Assembly: GCA_964247695.1 (NCBI GenBank)
Contig: CAXTVI010000011.1
Span: 1 to 64,000 of the forward strand
Origin: Lichenicoccus sp964247695
GTDB taxonomy: Bacteria; Pseudomonadota; Alphaproteobacteria; Acetobacterales; Acetobacteraceae
DNA: 64,000 nt
Reading direction: 5' to 3'
Every line of letters begins with the position of its first letter. The first letter of the stretch is position 1. The notes beneath the pieces were generated by a model that saw nothing but the letters and a program-made list of their open reading frames with translations, did no database searches and was not told the DNA's origin. This document shows positions 51,333-63,499 of the stretch, one piece after another. The position numbers were made by a program, and so were the translations under genes.

Positions 51333-52171
51333 GCACGCTTCGGGCGGCGCGTCGATTTCGAGATCCGCTCAAGCAGGCCCCAGTGCGAAACCGGCGCCAG
51401 CCGTTCCATTGTCGCGGCGATCCGCGCGTCGCGACCGACGATGATCCGCGAGCGCCGCCGTTCCACTCCACGCACGATGATCTCGCCGGCGACGGACGGT
51501 GGCAAGGTCAGGGCACGCTGGAACAGCACCCGGGCGCGCTCGATCTCCTGGGGCGAGGCCGCGGCATGGATCCGTGCGTTGCGGGCGATGGCGGTGTTGA
51601 CGCCGCCGGGATGCACCACCGTCACCCCGACATTGGAGCCGGCCAGTTCGTGCCGCAGCGATTCGGAGAAGCCACGCACCGCGAACTTGCTGGCGGCATA
51701 CGCGGTCTGGCCAGGGGGTGCCACCAGCCCGAACAGGCTCGAGATGTTCACCAGCCGCGCCTCGGGAGCCTGGCGGAGCAGCGGCAGGAAGGCGCGTGTC
51801 ATGCGCACGACGCCCTGCAGATTGACAGCCAGCAGCCAGTCGAAATCCCGTTCCGCCACTTCCTCGAAACGGCCGCCGAGCGCCACGCCGGCATTGTTGA
51901 ACAGCAGGTCGACGCCGCGATGCTGCGCCAGCACCAGGGGTGGCAGGGCCGCGATCGCCGCGGCATCCGACACGTCCAGCACATGGGTGCTGACGCGCAC
52001 GCCGATGACCGAGAGCGAGCGTGCGGCGGCGGCGAGTGCGCCTTCGTCGATGTCGGCCAGGGCCAGGTTGCAGCGCCGCCGCGCCAGGCTCTCGGCGGTG
52101 GCGCGGCCGATGCCGCCGGCGCCGCCGGTGACCAGCGCGGTGCGGCCTTCGAGGTTCATTCGAGCGGTCAT
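51329..52171 (-). CDS. Short-chain dehydrogenase/reductase
   Basis: About 280 residues. Cofactor motif TGGAGGIGRA, the NNAG motif in LLFNNAGVALGG, catalytic Ser in NISSLFGL and the Tyr/Lys pair in YAASKFAVRGFSESL. The long C-terminal tail ends basic (KSTRRPKRA). The ATG at 52171 is used; others at 52159 and an upstream non-ATG start are possible. It lies 4 bases after the acyl-CoA dehydrogenase stop and overlaps the hydrolase. It probably interconverts an alcohol and the ketone used by the BVMO. Confidence 0.9.
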   Translation of the reverse strand: MTARMNLEGRTALVTGGAGGIGRATAESLARRRCNLALADIDEGALAAAARSLSVIGVRVSTHVLDVSDAAAIAALPPLVLAQHRGVDLLFNNAGVALGGRFEEVAERDFDWLLAVNLQGVVRMTRAFLPLLRQAPEARLVNISSLFGLVAPPGQTAYAASKFAVRGFSESLRHELAGSNVGVTVVHPGGVNTAIARNARIHAAASPQEIERARVLFQRALTLPPSVAGEIIVRGVERRRSRIIVGRDARIAATMERLAPVSHWGLLERISKSTRRPKRA

Positions 52172-52175
52172 GGCG

Positions 52176-53303
52176 TCAGGCCGCAGCACCCAGGTCGATA
52201 TAGCGCGCGAGATGGAAGTCCTCGTCGCCGAGCTGGTGGTCGATCATCGTCAGCCGCTTGGCATAGTGCGGCAGCGGCAGCTCCCAGGTCATGCCGATGC
52301 CGCCATGCATCTGGATCGCCTCCTCGGCAACCAGCGTGCCGACCCGCCCGATGGTGAACTTGGCCGCCGAGATTGCGCGCTCGCGTGCGAGGCGATCGCC
52401 GTCGAGTGCCGCCGCCGCATTGATGGTCGCCGAGCGTGCCTGCTCGATCTCGAGCAGCAGCGTCGCCATGCGGTGCTGCAGCGCCTGGAACTTGCCGATC
52501 GGCACGCCGAACTGGGTGCGGGTGCGCAGGTAGTCGAGCGTCGCATCGCGGGCGAACTCCATGATGCCGACCGCCTCCGACGCGAGCGCCACGATGCCGG
52601 CGGCGATGGCGTGCTCGACCAGGGCGCTGGCCGGGGAACCGCCGCCCACCAGCGCCTCGCCGCCGACAGCCGCCTCATGCAGCAGCAGCTCGCCGCCACG
52701 GCCGCCATCAACCATCCCGTAGTCGCGGACGCTCAGGCCGGCGGCGTTTCGCGAGACCAGGAACAGCGCCAGCCCGTCCTCGCCCTGGGACGGATCGGAG
52801 AGGCGTGCCGTCAGCAGGATGACATCGGCGGCGGCAAGCTGCGGCACCACCGCCTTGGCGCCGGTGAGCACATACCCGCCATCCCGGGCGGTCGCGCGGG
52901 TTGCAACCTCCCGTGGATCATAGCGCCCCTGCGGCTCATAGAACGCCGCGGTAATCAGGCGCGTGCCGGCGATCACCTCGTCGAGCAGCGCCTGGTGGCC
53001 GCCAGCCGCCTCCAGCACGCGTCCGGCCATGACGGTGCCGAGAAACGGCTCGACCACCAGGGAGTGGCCCAGCGGCTCGAACACCGTGTTGATGTCGTAG
53101 CCGCTGCCGCCATAGCCGCCGGCCTGCTCGCCGAACAGGGCGCCGATCATGCCCAGCTCGGCGAACTGCGACCAGAGCACGCGGCTGAAGCCCTCATCGG
53201 AGGCTGCGATGCGGTCGCGCTCCCTGAAGCCGTAGCGATCGCCCAGGAAGCGGGAGATCGTGTCGGCCAGCATGCGGCGGTCATCGGTCAGGTCGAAATC
53301 CAT
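52176..53303 (-). CDS. Acyl-CoA dehydrogenase, short subunit type
   Basis: 375 residues. Acyl-CoA dehydrogenase fold: MDFDLTDDRRMLADTISRFL start, AGGYGGSGYDINTVFEPLGH, and C-terminal RTRTQFGVPIGKFQALQHRM with IQMHGGIGMTWELPLPHYAK. It lacks the usual catalytic-loop Glu motif (Y/F-G-G-x-N-E). It sits 4 bases downstream of a second dehydrogenase gene that has it. Such pairs form alpha2beta2 enzymes with half the active sites, as described for mycobacterial sterol side-chain FadE pairs. Confidence 0.93.
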   Translation of the reverse strand: MDFDLTDDRRMLADTISRFLGDRYGFRERDRIAASDEGFSRVLWSQFAELGMIGALFGEQAGGYGGSGYDINTVFEPLGHSLVVEPFLGTVMAGRVLEAAGGHQALLDEVIAGTRLITAAFYEPQGRYDPREVATRATARDGGYVLTGAKAVVPQLAAADVILLTARLSDPSQGEDGLALFLVSRNAAGLSVRDYGMVDGGRGGELLLHEAAVGGEALVGGGSPASALVEHAIAAGIVALASEAVGIMEFARDATLDYLRTRTQFGVPIGKFQALQHRMATLLLEIEQARSATINAAAALDGDRLARERAISAAKFTIGRVGTLVAEEAIQMHGGIGMTWELPLPHYAKRLTMIDHQLGDEDFHLARYIDLGAAA

Positions 53304-53307
53304 GGTG

Positions 53308-54507
53308 TCACAGCCCCAGCATGGTCTTGGCGATGATGCTGCGCTGGATCTCGTTGGAGCCGCCGAAGATCGAGAGCTTGCGGTTGTTGAAATACTCCGC
53401 GGCCACCGGTGCTGCGTAGTCGGGCCCGATCGGCTCGCCATTATAGTCGGCATCCAGCGCTTCCGGCACGAACGGCTGCGCGTACGGCCCGAGTGCGCGC
53501 CGCGTCAGGCTGGTGATCTCCTGGCGGATCTCGGTGCCGCGTATCTTCAGCATCGAGCTCTCCGCCTCCGGCGCCCCGCCATGCGCTGCCGCGGCCAGCA
53601 CGCGCAGGCTGGTGGTCTTCATGTTCTCGAGGTCGATCTCGACCCTGGCCAGGCGCGCGGCGAAATACGGGTCGCGTGCGAGCGCCCGGCCGCCCTGCAT
53701 CTCGGTTGCCGCGATCCGGCGCAGCCAGTCCAGCGCCGCGACAGAGCCGCCGATGCCGGCGATGTTGGTGCGCTCGTAGGTCAGCAGATATTTCGCGTAG
53801 GTCCAGCCCTGGTTCTCCTCGCCGACGCGATTGCCCACCGGAACCCGCACGTCGGTGAAGAACACCTCGTTGACCTCGTGCTCGCCATCGAGCGTGATGA
53901 TCGGCCGGATCTCGATGCCGGGCGAGTGCATGTCCACGAGAATGAACGAGATGCCCTGCTGCTTCTTGGCCGCCGCAGGATCGGTGCGCACCAGGCAGAA
54001 GATCATGTTGGCAAACTGGCCGAGCGTGGTCCAGGTCTTCTGGCCGTTCAGCACATAATGGTCGCCGTCGCGCACCGCGCTCATCCGCAGGCTGGCGAGG
54101 TCGGACCCCGCACCCGGCTCGGAGTAGCCCTGGCACCACCAGTCGGTGCCGTCGAGAATGCGCGGAAGATAATGTTGCCGCTGCTCCTCGGTGCCGTACT
54201 TGATCAGCACCGGGCCAAGCATGTTGACACCGAACGCGACGATGCGCGGCGCGTGCGCCCGGGCGGTCTCGTAGTCGAAGATGTAGCGCTCGGCGACGCT
54301 CCAGCCGGGACCGCCATGCTCTACCGGCCAGTGTCCCGCGAGCCAGCCGCGCTCGTTGAGGATGGCGTGCCAGCCCGCCAGGTCGTCACGGGTCAGCCGC
54401 TTGCCGGTGCGCACCTTGTCCGCGGTGCGCGGCGGCAACTTCCCGGCCAGGAAGTGCCGCACATCCTCGCGGAACGCTTCCTCCCGGGGCGTGAAGTTCA
54501 GGTCCAT
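53308..54507 (-). CDS. Acyl-CoA dehydrogenase, partner subunit
   Basis: 399 residues from the ATG at 54507 (MDLNFTPREEAFREDVRHFL). FAD and substrate segments WCQGYSEPGAGSDLASLRMS, YVLNGQKTWTTLGQFANMIF and the C-terminal KLSIFGGSNEIQRSIIAKTM are typical of the FadE group. The start overlaps the thioesterase 3' end by 10 bases; a much longer in-frame frame upstream is spurious. It likely forms a heteromer with the gene that follows it. Confidence 0.94.
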   Translation of the reverse strand: MDLNFTPREEAFREDVRHFLAGKLPPRTADKVRTGKRLTRDDLAGWHAILNERGWLAGHWPVEHGGPGWSVAERYIFDYETARAHAPRIVAFGVNMLGPVLIKYGTEEQRQHYLPRILDGTDWWCQGYSEPGAGSDLASLRMSAVRDGDHYVLNGQKTWTTLGQFANMIFCLVRTDPAAAKKQQGISFILVDMHSPGIEIRPIITLDGEHEVNEVFFTDVRVPVGNRVGEENQGWTYAKYLLTYERTNIAGIGGSVAALDWLRRIAATEMQGGRALARDPYFAARLARVEIDLENMKTTSLRVLAAAAHGGAPEAESSMLKIRGTEIRQEITSLTRRALGPYAQPFVPEALDADYNGEPIGPDYAAPVAAEYFNNRKLSIFGGSNEIQRSIIAKTMLGL

Positions 54508-54968
54508 TCGGCCCTCTCCAGTATGGCGGGATCGTCGGTTGTGAATGTCTCGAGCCGGCTCCGCCAGTTCTGCGGCACCGGCACCGGACGTTGCGTGTCG
54601 GGATCGATGCAGACATGCACGAGGCCGCCCTCCGCCGCGGGTGCGGCGACACCGTCGCGGAAGGCGCCGAGCTTCCAGGTGATGCTCGACGTTCCAATGC
54701 TTGCAAGCGCCAGCCCGATGCGAACCGTTTCCGGATAGGCCAGCGGGAATGCATAGCGGCAGGTCGAGGCGACGACGTACGCGCGCGTGTCGCCCGACGC
54801 GAGATCGAGCGCCCCGGTCTCGATCAGCAGCGCGTTCACCGCGCTGTCGAACCAGGAATAATACGCGGCATTGTTGACGTGCCCGTAGGCGTCGTTGTCG
54901 CTCCATCGCGTCGAGATCGCGTGCCAGCGACGATACGCCGCATGCGGCCGGAACGCCGTCCGGCTCAT
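54498..54968 (-). CDS. Hotdog-fold acyl-CoA thioesterase (4HBT type)
   Basis: 156 residues from the ATG at 54968. The catalytic pattern RWSDNDAYGHVNNAAYYSWF matches 4-hydroxybenzoyl-CoA thioesterase relatives (Asp at 24 or 26 with the GHVNN turn). The C-terminal half has YVVASTCRYAFPLAYPETVR and ALASIGTSSITWKLGAF. It overlaps the CoA-ligase stop (54965-54968) and the dehydrogenase start. It may recycle CoA from dead-end acyl-CoAs in this pathway. Confidence 0.9.
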   Translation of the reverse strand: MSRTAFRPHAAYRRWHAISTRWSDNDAYGHVNNAAYYSWFDSAVNALLIETGALDLASGDTRAYVVASTCRYAFPLAYPETVRIGLALASIGTSSITWKLGAFRDGVAAPAAEGGLVHVCIDPDTQRPVPVPQNWRSRLETFTTDDPAILERAEWT

Positions 54969-56605
54969 GCCGTGACGCCGGGGCCGGTCGCGTAGAGGGC
55001 GCGCAGGGCCTTCTTGTCGATCTTGCCGACGCTGGTCTTCGGCATGGTCTCGACAATCTCCAGCCGGTCGAGGCGTGCATACCGGCTGACCTCGCCGGCC
55101 TCGATCGCCGTGTCCAGCAGCCGGTTGACCTGCTCCAGCGTTACTGACTGGCCGGGCGCGGGAACCACCACGCCGAGCGGGCGCTCGCCCCATTGCGGAT
55201 GCGGCACGCCGATGACGGCGACCGAACCGATCTCGGGCAGATCGGCGATCATGTCCTCCAGCGTCACCGAGCAGATCCATTCGCCCCCTGTCTTGATGAC
55301 GTCCTTGAGCCGGTCGCGTATCTGCACGTAGCCCTCGGCATTCAGCGTGGCCACGTCCTGCGTATGCAGCCAGCCGCCGCGCCACAGCGCTGCAGAGGCG
55401 CGGGCATCGCCGACATAGCAGGCGGTCAGCCAGGGCGCCCGCACCACCAGCTCGCCACGTGTTGCGCCATCCGCCGGCACGTCGCGCATGGCCTCGTCGA
55501 CGACGCGCACCGAGACCAGCGGCACCGGTATTCCCGCCATGGTCAGCGCCTCGACCTCGTCACCCGCTCCGGCCCTGCGCGGCCGCGAGACGGCAAGCAG
55601 GGGCGCGGTCTCCGACATGCCGTAGCCGCTGACCAGCTCCATGCCACGGCGGCGTCCCTCCCGGCACAGCGCCTGGGTCAGCGCGGACCCGCCGATAGTC
55701 ATCAGCCAGCCGCTGAGGTCGTCGCCGCGGCGGTCGGCGGCGCCCAGGATCATCTGCAGGATGGTCGGCACGCAATGCGAGAAGGTGACGCCTTCACGGG
55801 CGCGCAGTTCCAGGATGGCGTCGGGGTCGTAGCGCCCGGCATAGACCTGCTTCACGCCAAGCATGGTCGCGACGTACGGCATTCCCCAGGCATGCACGTG
55901 GAACATCGGCGTGAGCGGCATATACACGTCGTCGGCGCCAAAGCCGCGACTCTTGAGGCAGCCGAACGGTCCGTTCGCGACGATGGCGTGCAGGACGATC
56001 TGGCGGTGACTGAAACAGACGGCCTTCGGACTGCCGGTGGTGCCGGTGGTGAAGAACAGCGTCGCCATCGCGTTCTCGTCGAAGTCGCGGAACTCGAAGC
56101 CGGGATCGGCCTCCTTCAGCAGCCGCTCGTACTCGCCCGCGGCATAATCCGGCGGTGCGGCATCTCCATCCATCAGCGCCACGATGGCGCGCACCTTCGG
56201 CAGCGTGCCGCGCAGGACGTCGACCAGCGGCAGGAAGTCGCGATGCACCAGCAGGATCTCGGCGTCCGCACGGTTGATGGTGTCGGCAACCTGCGCCGGC
56301 GGCAGGCGCACGTTCACCGTCTGCAGCACCGCGCCGAGCATCGGCACCGCGAAATAGCATTCCAGGTAGCGGTGGCTGTCCCAGTCCAGCACGCCGATGG
56401 TCATGCCCTCGGTGGCGCCAAGCGCGGTGAGGGCACTGGCAAGCCGGCCGAGCCGGTCTCGGAACTCGCGATAGGTGATGCGGACATCGCCGCGATAGAC
56501 GATCTCCTGGTCGGCCGACGTGACCAGCGAGGTGTCGAGCAGATGCCGGATCGTCAGCGGGAAGTCATGCGCCTCCCCGGCCTTTTCAGCGAACCGCAGC
56601 GCCAT
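54965..56605 (-). CDS. AMP-dependent acyl-CoA synthetase
   Basis: 546 residues from the ATG at 56605 (GGAGAG 6 bases upstream). Adenylation motifs: ATLFFTTGTTGSPKAVCFSH (P-loop, about 185-205), VSGYGMSETAPLLAVS, GWLHTQDVATLNAEGYVQIR, DRLKDVIKTGGEWICSVTLE and the C-terminal catalytic Lys in KTSVGKIDKKALRAL. Overall closest in feel to medium/long-chain fatty-acid ligases. First gene of the seven-gene operon, so it activates the acid that the dehydrogenases oxidise. 168 bases separate it from the next operon upstream. Confidence 0.94.
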   Translation of the reverse strand: MALRFAEKAGEAHDFPLTIRHLLDTSLVTSADQEIVYRGDVRITYREFRDRLGRLASALTALGATEGMTIGVLDWDSHRYLECYFAVPMLGAVLQTVNVRLPPAQVADTINRADAEILLVHRDFLPLVDVLRGTLPKVRAIVALMDGDAAPPDYAAGEYERLLKEADPGFEFRDFDENAMATLFFTTGTTGSPKAVCFSHRQIVLHAIVANGPFGCLKSRGFGADDVYMPLTPMFHVHAWGMPYVATMLGVKQVYAGRYDPDAILELRAREGVTFSHCVPTILQMILGAADRRGDDLSGWLMTIGGSALTQALCREGRRRGMELVSGYGMSETAPLLAVSRPRRAGAGDEVEALTMAGIPVPLVSVRVVDEAMRDVPADGATRGELVVRAPWLTACYVGDARASAALWRGGWLHTQDVATLNAEGYVQIRDRLKDVIKTGGEWICSVTLEDMIADLPEIGSVAVIGVPHPQWGERPLGVVVPAPGQSVTLEQVNRLLDTAIEAGEVSRYARLDRLEIVETMPKTSVGKIDKKALRALYATGPGVTA

Positions 56606-56773
56606 CGGCTCTCTCCGGCTGCAGCTCTGCACATAATCCGGACTGTCCCGCGACTTGGCGCATGACGGCCATCTCCCCTCCTTCGCCGGTATTGCCCCGG
56701 CCGTGTTTTAGAATAGATGGTACGTCGGCCGGCGGACCAGACCCGATCGCCGGAACTTGATGAACGATCTACG

Positions 56774-58801
<2,028 letters not shown>

Positions 58802-58817
58802 GCGAGGTCCCTCCGCT

Positions 58818-59585
58818 TCAGAGTGTGCCGCCGCCACCGTCGATGACGATGACCTGGCCATTGACATAGGCGCCGGCACGCGACGCCAGGAACACCGCGG
58901 CGCCGGCAACATCGTCGGGCTCGCCGATCCGGCGCATCGGGTTGGCACGGTTCAGCGCCGCCTCGGCTTCGGGATCCTCCCAGAGCGCGCGGGCGAAGTC
59001 GGTGCGGATTACGCCGGGGGCGATCGCGTTGATCCGGATGTTGTGCTGGCCGTATTCGACGGCGAGGTTGCGAACGAGCTGGAGATCGGCGGCCTTGGAG
59101 ATGCCGTAGGCGCCGATCGTGGCCGAACCGATGAGCCCCGCGATCGAGGAGATCACCACGATCGCGCCGTCGCGGCGCGCGATCATGCCGGGGGCGACCA
59201 TGCCGATCAGCCAGTGGTTCGAGAGCACGTTGTTGTCGAGGATCTTGCGGAACTGCTCGTCGGAGATGCCCGCCATCGGCCCGTAATAGGGGTTCGAAGC
59301 CGCATTGCAGACCAGCACGTCGACCGGCCCGAACTGTGCTGCGGTCTGCCCGACCAGGCCCTGCAGCGCCTCCTTCGAGGAGATGCCGGCCGCCACCGCC
59401 AGCGCCGTGCCCGCGCCGTGCCGCTCGTTGATCCCGGCGGCGACGGTGTCGCACGCCGCCTGCCTGCGGCTGGACACCACCACCCGCGCTCCGTGGGCTG
59501 CCAGCGCCTCGGCGATCGCGCGCCCGATGCCGCGCGTCGAGCCGGTGACGATGGCAACCTTGCCGCTGAGATCGAACAATTCCAT
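58818..59585 (-). CDS. Short-chain dehydrogenase/reductase (FabG-like)
   Basis: 255 residues from the ATG at 59585 (MELFDLSGKVAIVTGSTRGI). Motifs: TGSTRGIGRA, NAAS in place of NNAG, Ser in VVISSIAGL, Tyr/Lys in YGISKAADLQLVRNLA, and a FabG-like C-terminus GQVIVIDGGGGTL. It lies 2 bases after the APH-type kinase stop. It could act on a 3-hydroxyacyl-CoA or related hydroxy intermediate of the same pathway. Confidence 0.92.
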   Translation of the reverse strand: MELFDLSGKVAIVTGSTRGIGRAIAEALAAHGARVVVSSRRQAACDTVAAGINERHGAGTALAVAAGISSKEALQGLVGQTAAQFGPVDVLVCNAASNPYYGPMAGISDEQFRKILDNNVLSNHWLIGMVAPGMIARRDGAIVVISSIAGLIGSATIGAYGISKAADLQLVRNLAVEYGQHNIRINAIAPGVIRTDFARALWEDPEAEAALNRANPMRRIGEPDDVAGAAVFLASRAGAYVNGQVIVIDGGGGTL

Positions 59586-59587
59586 GC

Positions 59588-60614
59588 TCAACCCCTCGCT
59601 CTGGCGAGACGCGCCTCGCGCCACGCAGCCTCCGCCAGCGGCACCACGCGTGCGGCAGACGACTCCGCCTCAGCGCTCGACGCGTTGCCGTCGATGATGC
59701 GCCTGCGTATGCCCTGCACGATGCCGACCAGGCGGAACAGGTTGTAGGCGAAATACCAATGCAGGTCGGGCAAGCCGTCGCGGCCGGTCTCGGTGCAGTA
59801 CAGAGCCACCGCTTCGTCGAGACGGGGGATGCCGGCCGCCTCGAAATCCACCCCGGCGAGGCCGGAACGCCCGTCCGCCGGCATCGTCCAGTTCATTGCG
59901 AGATAGGCGAAGTCGGCCAGCGGATCACCGATGGTCGACAATTCCCAATCCAGCATGGCGCGCAGCACTGGCCGTTCGGCCTCGAAGATCAGGTTGTCGA
60001 GCCGGTAGTCGCCATGGATGATCGCGCTGCGGGTCTGCGCCGGCGCGGTGCGCGGCAGCCACTCGATCAGCTGCTCGACCGGCTCGATCCAGGCGGTCTG
60101 CGCGGCGCGGTACTGGCGCGTCCAGCGCTCGACCTGGCGCGCGAAGTAGTTCCCGGGACGTCCGAAATCCTCAAGCCCGAGTGCACGGACATCGGCATTG
60201 TGCAGCGCCGCCAGAGCGCGTATCGCCTCGTGGTAGATAGCGCGCCGGCCGAGCAGGCCCACATCCGGCAGCGTAGCGTTCCAGAAGGTGCGGCCCTCGA
60301 CGCACTCCATGACGTAGAACATCGCGCCGATGACGTTGTCGTCCTTGCAGAGTGCCAGCGGCCGCGCGACCGGCAGACCCGCCGGGTGCAGCGCCGAAAT
60401 CAGTCGGTATTCGCGATCGACCGCGTGGGCGGAGGGCAGGATCGGCCCGAACGGCTTGCGTCGCAGCACGATCGCGCCGCCGGCGGTCTCGATGCGATAG
60501 GTCGGGTTCGACTGGCCGCCCGGAAACTTCGCGATCCGGACCGGACCTGCGCACCCCTCGACATGCACCGCCAGCCAGCGCGCAAGCGCCGTCGCGTCGA
60601 GGTCGTGCGCCGGG

Positions 60615-60622
<8 letters not shown>
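59588..60622 (-). CDS. APH/ChoK-family phosphotransferase (ACAD10/11- and LvaA-like)
   Basis: About 344 residues (ATG 60622; an ATG at 60631 adds three). Kinase-like fold: IVLRRKPFGPILPSAHAVDR (ATP-binding Lys region), catalytic loop IIHGDYRLDNLIFE and metal motif MLDWELSTIGDPLADFAYLA. The family includes LvaA of Pseudomonas putida and the N-terminal domain of mammalian ACAD11, which phosphorylate 4-hydroxyacyl-CoAs. It overlaps the dehydrogenase gene by 8 bases, which strengthens that link. No LvaB-like small helper gene is seen. Confidence 0.9.
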
Positions 60623-61874
<1,252 letters not shown>

Positions 61875-61892
61875 GTTGGAGCCTCCCTATGG

Positions 61893-61951
61893 CGACTTGG
61901 CGCTCATTCTTGTATCAGTAGCCATACCGGAGCAGGGAATTGACGCCAAGT
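61893..61951. promoter_or_regulatory. Separated inverted repeat in the TetR/dehydrogenase divergent promoter
   Basis: ACTTGGCG (61893-61900) and CGCCAAGT (61944-61951) are perfect inverted 8-mers 43 bases apart in the 86-base gap between the divergent genes. Two half-operators at this spacing could suit a regulator with two DNA-binding domains. Called by eye. Confidence 0.4.
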
Positions 61952-61960
61952 GCAATTGTC

Positions 61961-63202
61961 ATGAGCGACGGATCGTCCAAGGTCCCGGCGCAACCGGTCG
62001 CCACGGTGCGGTATGTCGCCAAGCGCGGCCTGATCATCGACGCCGCCTCGACGCTGATCAACGAGCACGGGGTCAAGGGTCTGTCGCTGGCCGAGGTCGC
62101 GGCGGCGATCGGTCTCAGCAACACCAGCATCACCTATTACTTCCGGCGCAAGGACGAGCTGGCGGCGGCCTGCTTCGACCGCGCCCTCGACCTGCTGGCG
62201 CAGCAGGTGGTGGAGGCGGGGCGCGAGGCCGGACTGTCGTCGCGCATCAGGCGTCTGGTGCAGTTGAGTTTCGAAGCGGCACACGCCACCGGCGAGAACG
62301 CAATCCATCCGGTGGTCCGCCTGAGCGACCTGCGGGCCACCGAGGATCCGGCACGCGCCGCTCTTGTGGGCCGCTATTTCAGCATCTTCCGGCAGGCACG
62401 CGGTTTCTTCGGAGAGGGCGGCGACGAGGAGCAGCAACTGCTGCGGCTGATGCGCACGCACGTGCTGCTGGACAACCTGTATGTGCTGCCATCCTGGCTC
62501 GACCAGTATGGTCCCGAGGAGCATGGCAGGGTGCAGCACCGGCTGGTCGAGCTGCTCGAGCATGGCATGGCGCCGCATCACCGGTCCGCCGACATGACGC
62601 CGATGGCGCCGCCGTTGCCGCCGGCGGAGGATCCCGGCGAGCGCTTCCTCGGGGCGGCGACCCGGCTGATCAACGAGCGTGGCTATCGCGGTACGTCGGT
62701 GGACCAGATCTCGTCACGGCTGAACGTGACCAAGGGCAGCTTCTATCATCATCTCGAAGGCAAGGACGAGCTGGTGCTGGAATGCTTCCGCCGCAGCCTG
62801 GACACCGTCTCGCAGGCGCTCGATGCGGCGTTGCGACAGCCGGGCACCTGTCTGTCACAACTCGCTGCGGGGTTGTCGGCGCTGCTCGGCATCCAGCTCT
62901 CCGACCGCGCGCCGCTGCTGCGCACCACGGCGCTGCTGGCGCTGCCGGCCGACCTGCGCGCCGAGGTCATCGACCGGTCAGAACGCATCACGCGCCGCTG
63001 GACCGGTCTGCTGATCGATGCAATTTCGGAACGCTCGATTCCCCCGGTCGATCCGCTGATCGCCGGCCGCGTGCTGATGTCGACGATCAACGCCGCCTAC
63101 GAATTGCGCGGACGCGCGAGCCGGGTGCCGGAGCACCGCGCCATCGCCCTCTACAGCTCGACCCTGTTCGACGGATTGCTGCCGGCCGGACCTGATGCAT
63201 GA
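61961..63202 (+). CDS. Tandem double-TetR transcriptional regulator
   Basis: 413 residues consisting of two TetR-like units in one chain. Unit one has its helix-turn-helix at about 25-70 (SLAEVAAAIGLSNTSITYYF) with a helical domain to about 210. Unit two repeats the pattern at about 226-275 (SVDQISSRLNVTKGSFYHHL) plus a second helical domain. The linker MTPMAPPLPPAEDPGERF is Pro-rich. The recognition helices differ, so the halves may read different half-sites. It lies divergent from the dehydrogenase operon, its likely target. ATG 61961 is used; TTG 61940 is in frame. Confidence 0.9.
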   Translation: MSDGSSKVPAQPVATVRYVAKRGLIIDAASTLINEHGVKGLSLAEVAAAIGLSNTSITYYFRRKDELAAACFDRALDLLAQQVVEAGREAGLSSRIRRLVQLSFEAAHATGENAIHPVVRLSDLRATEDPARAALVGRYFSIFRQARGFFGEGGDEEQQLLRLMRTHVLLDNLYVLPSWLDQYGPEEHGRVQHRLVELLEHGMAPHHRSADMTPMAPPLPPAEDPGERFLGAATRLINERGYRGTSVDQISSRLNVTKGSFYHHLEGKDELVLECFRRSLDTVSQALDAALRQPGTCLSQLAAGLSALLGIQLSDRAPLLRTTALLALPADLRAEVIDRSERITRRWTGLLIDAISERSIPPVDPLIAGRVLMSTINAAYELRGRASRVPEHRAIALYSSTLFDGLLPAGPDA

Positions 63203-63230
63203 AGATCACACAGCCTGGTGATGAAGCCCT

Positions 63231-63262
63231 GAACAACGGTTGACATATGAACAGCGTTTGAC
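63231..63262. promoter_or_regulatory. Direct repeat upstream of the SphA-type gene
   Basis: GAACAACGGTTGAC (63231-63244) and GAACAGCGTTTGAC (63249-63262) match at 12 of 14 positions, with starts 18 bases apart. This resembles a tandem activator site (AraC/XylS style). The whole gap 63203-63499 otherwise holds only a CCGGCT-GAAC-AGCCGG hairpin near 63459-63474. Confidence 0.45.
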
Positions 63263-63499
63263 GCCGCGCAGCGGCATACCTAGAGTTCGAAAAGGGTTTT
63301 CCAAGGAGTAGTGCGGTTCGGCGGCCGAGCGGGGCATCGAGTGTCTGGCGAGGTTTGCTCGGAATGACTGATGTTCACGGGTCGGTTGTGCGCCGCATTG
63401 TTTCGGGCAGTCCCACCATACGCGGCGCGCAAATAGCCGCCGCTCCTAAAAATGATCGACCGGCTGAACAGCCGGCCGGCAGGGGAAAGACGTGCGTCC

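Noticed and set aside
50361..53336. A 991-codon open frame on the plus strand
   Set aside because: Antisense to the hydrolase, SDR and dehydrogenase genes, with no recognisable domain.
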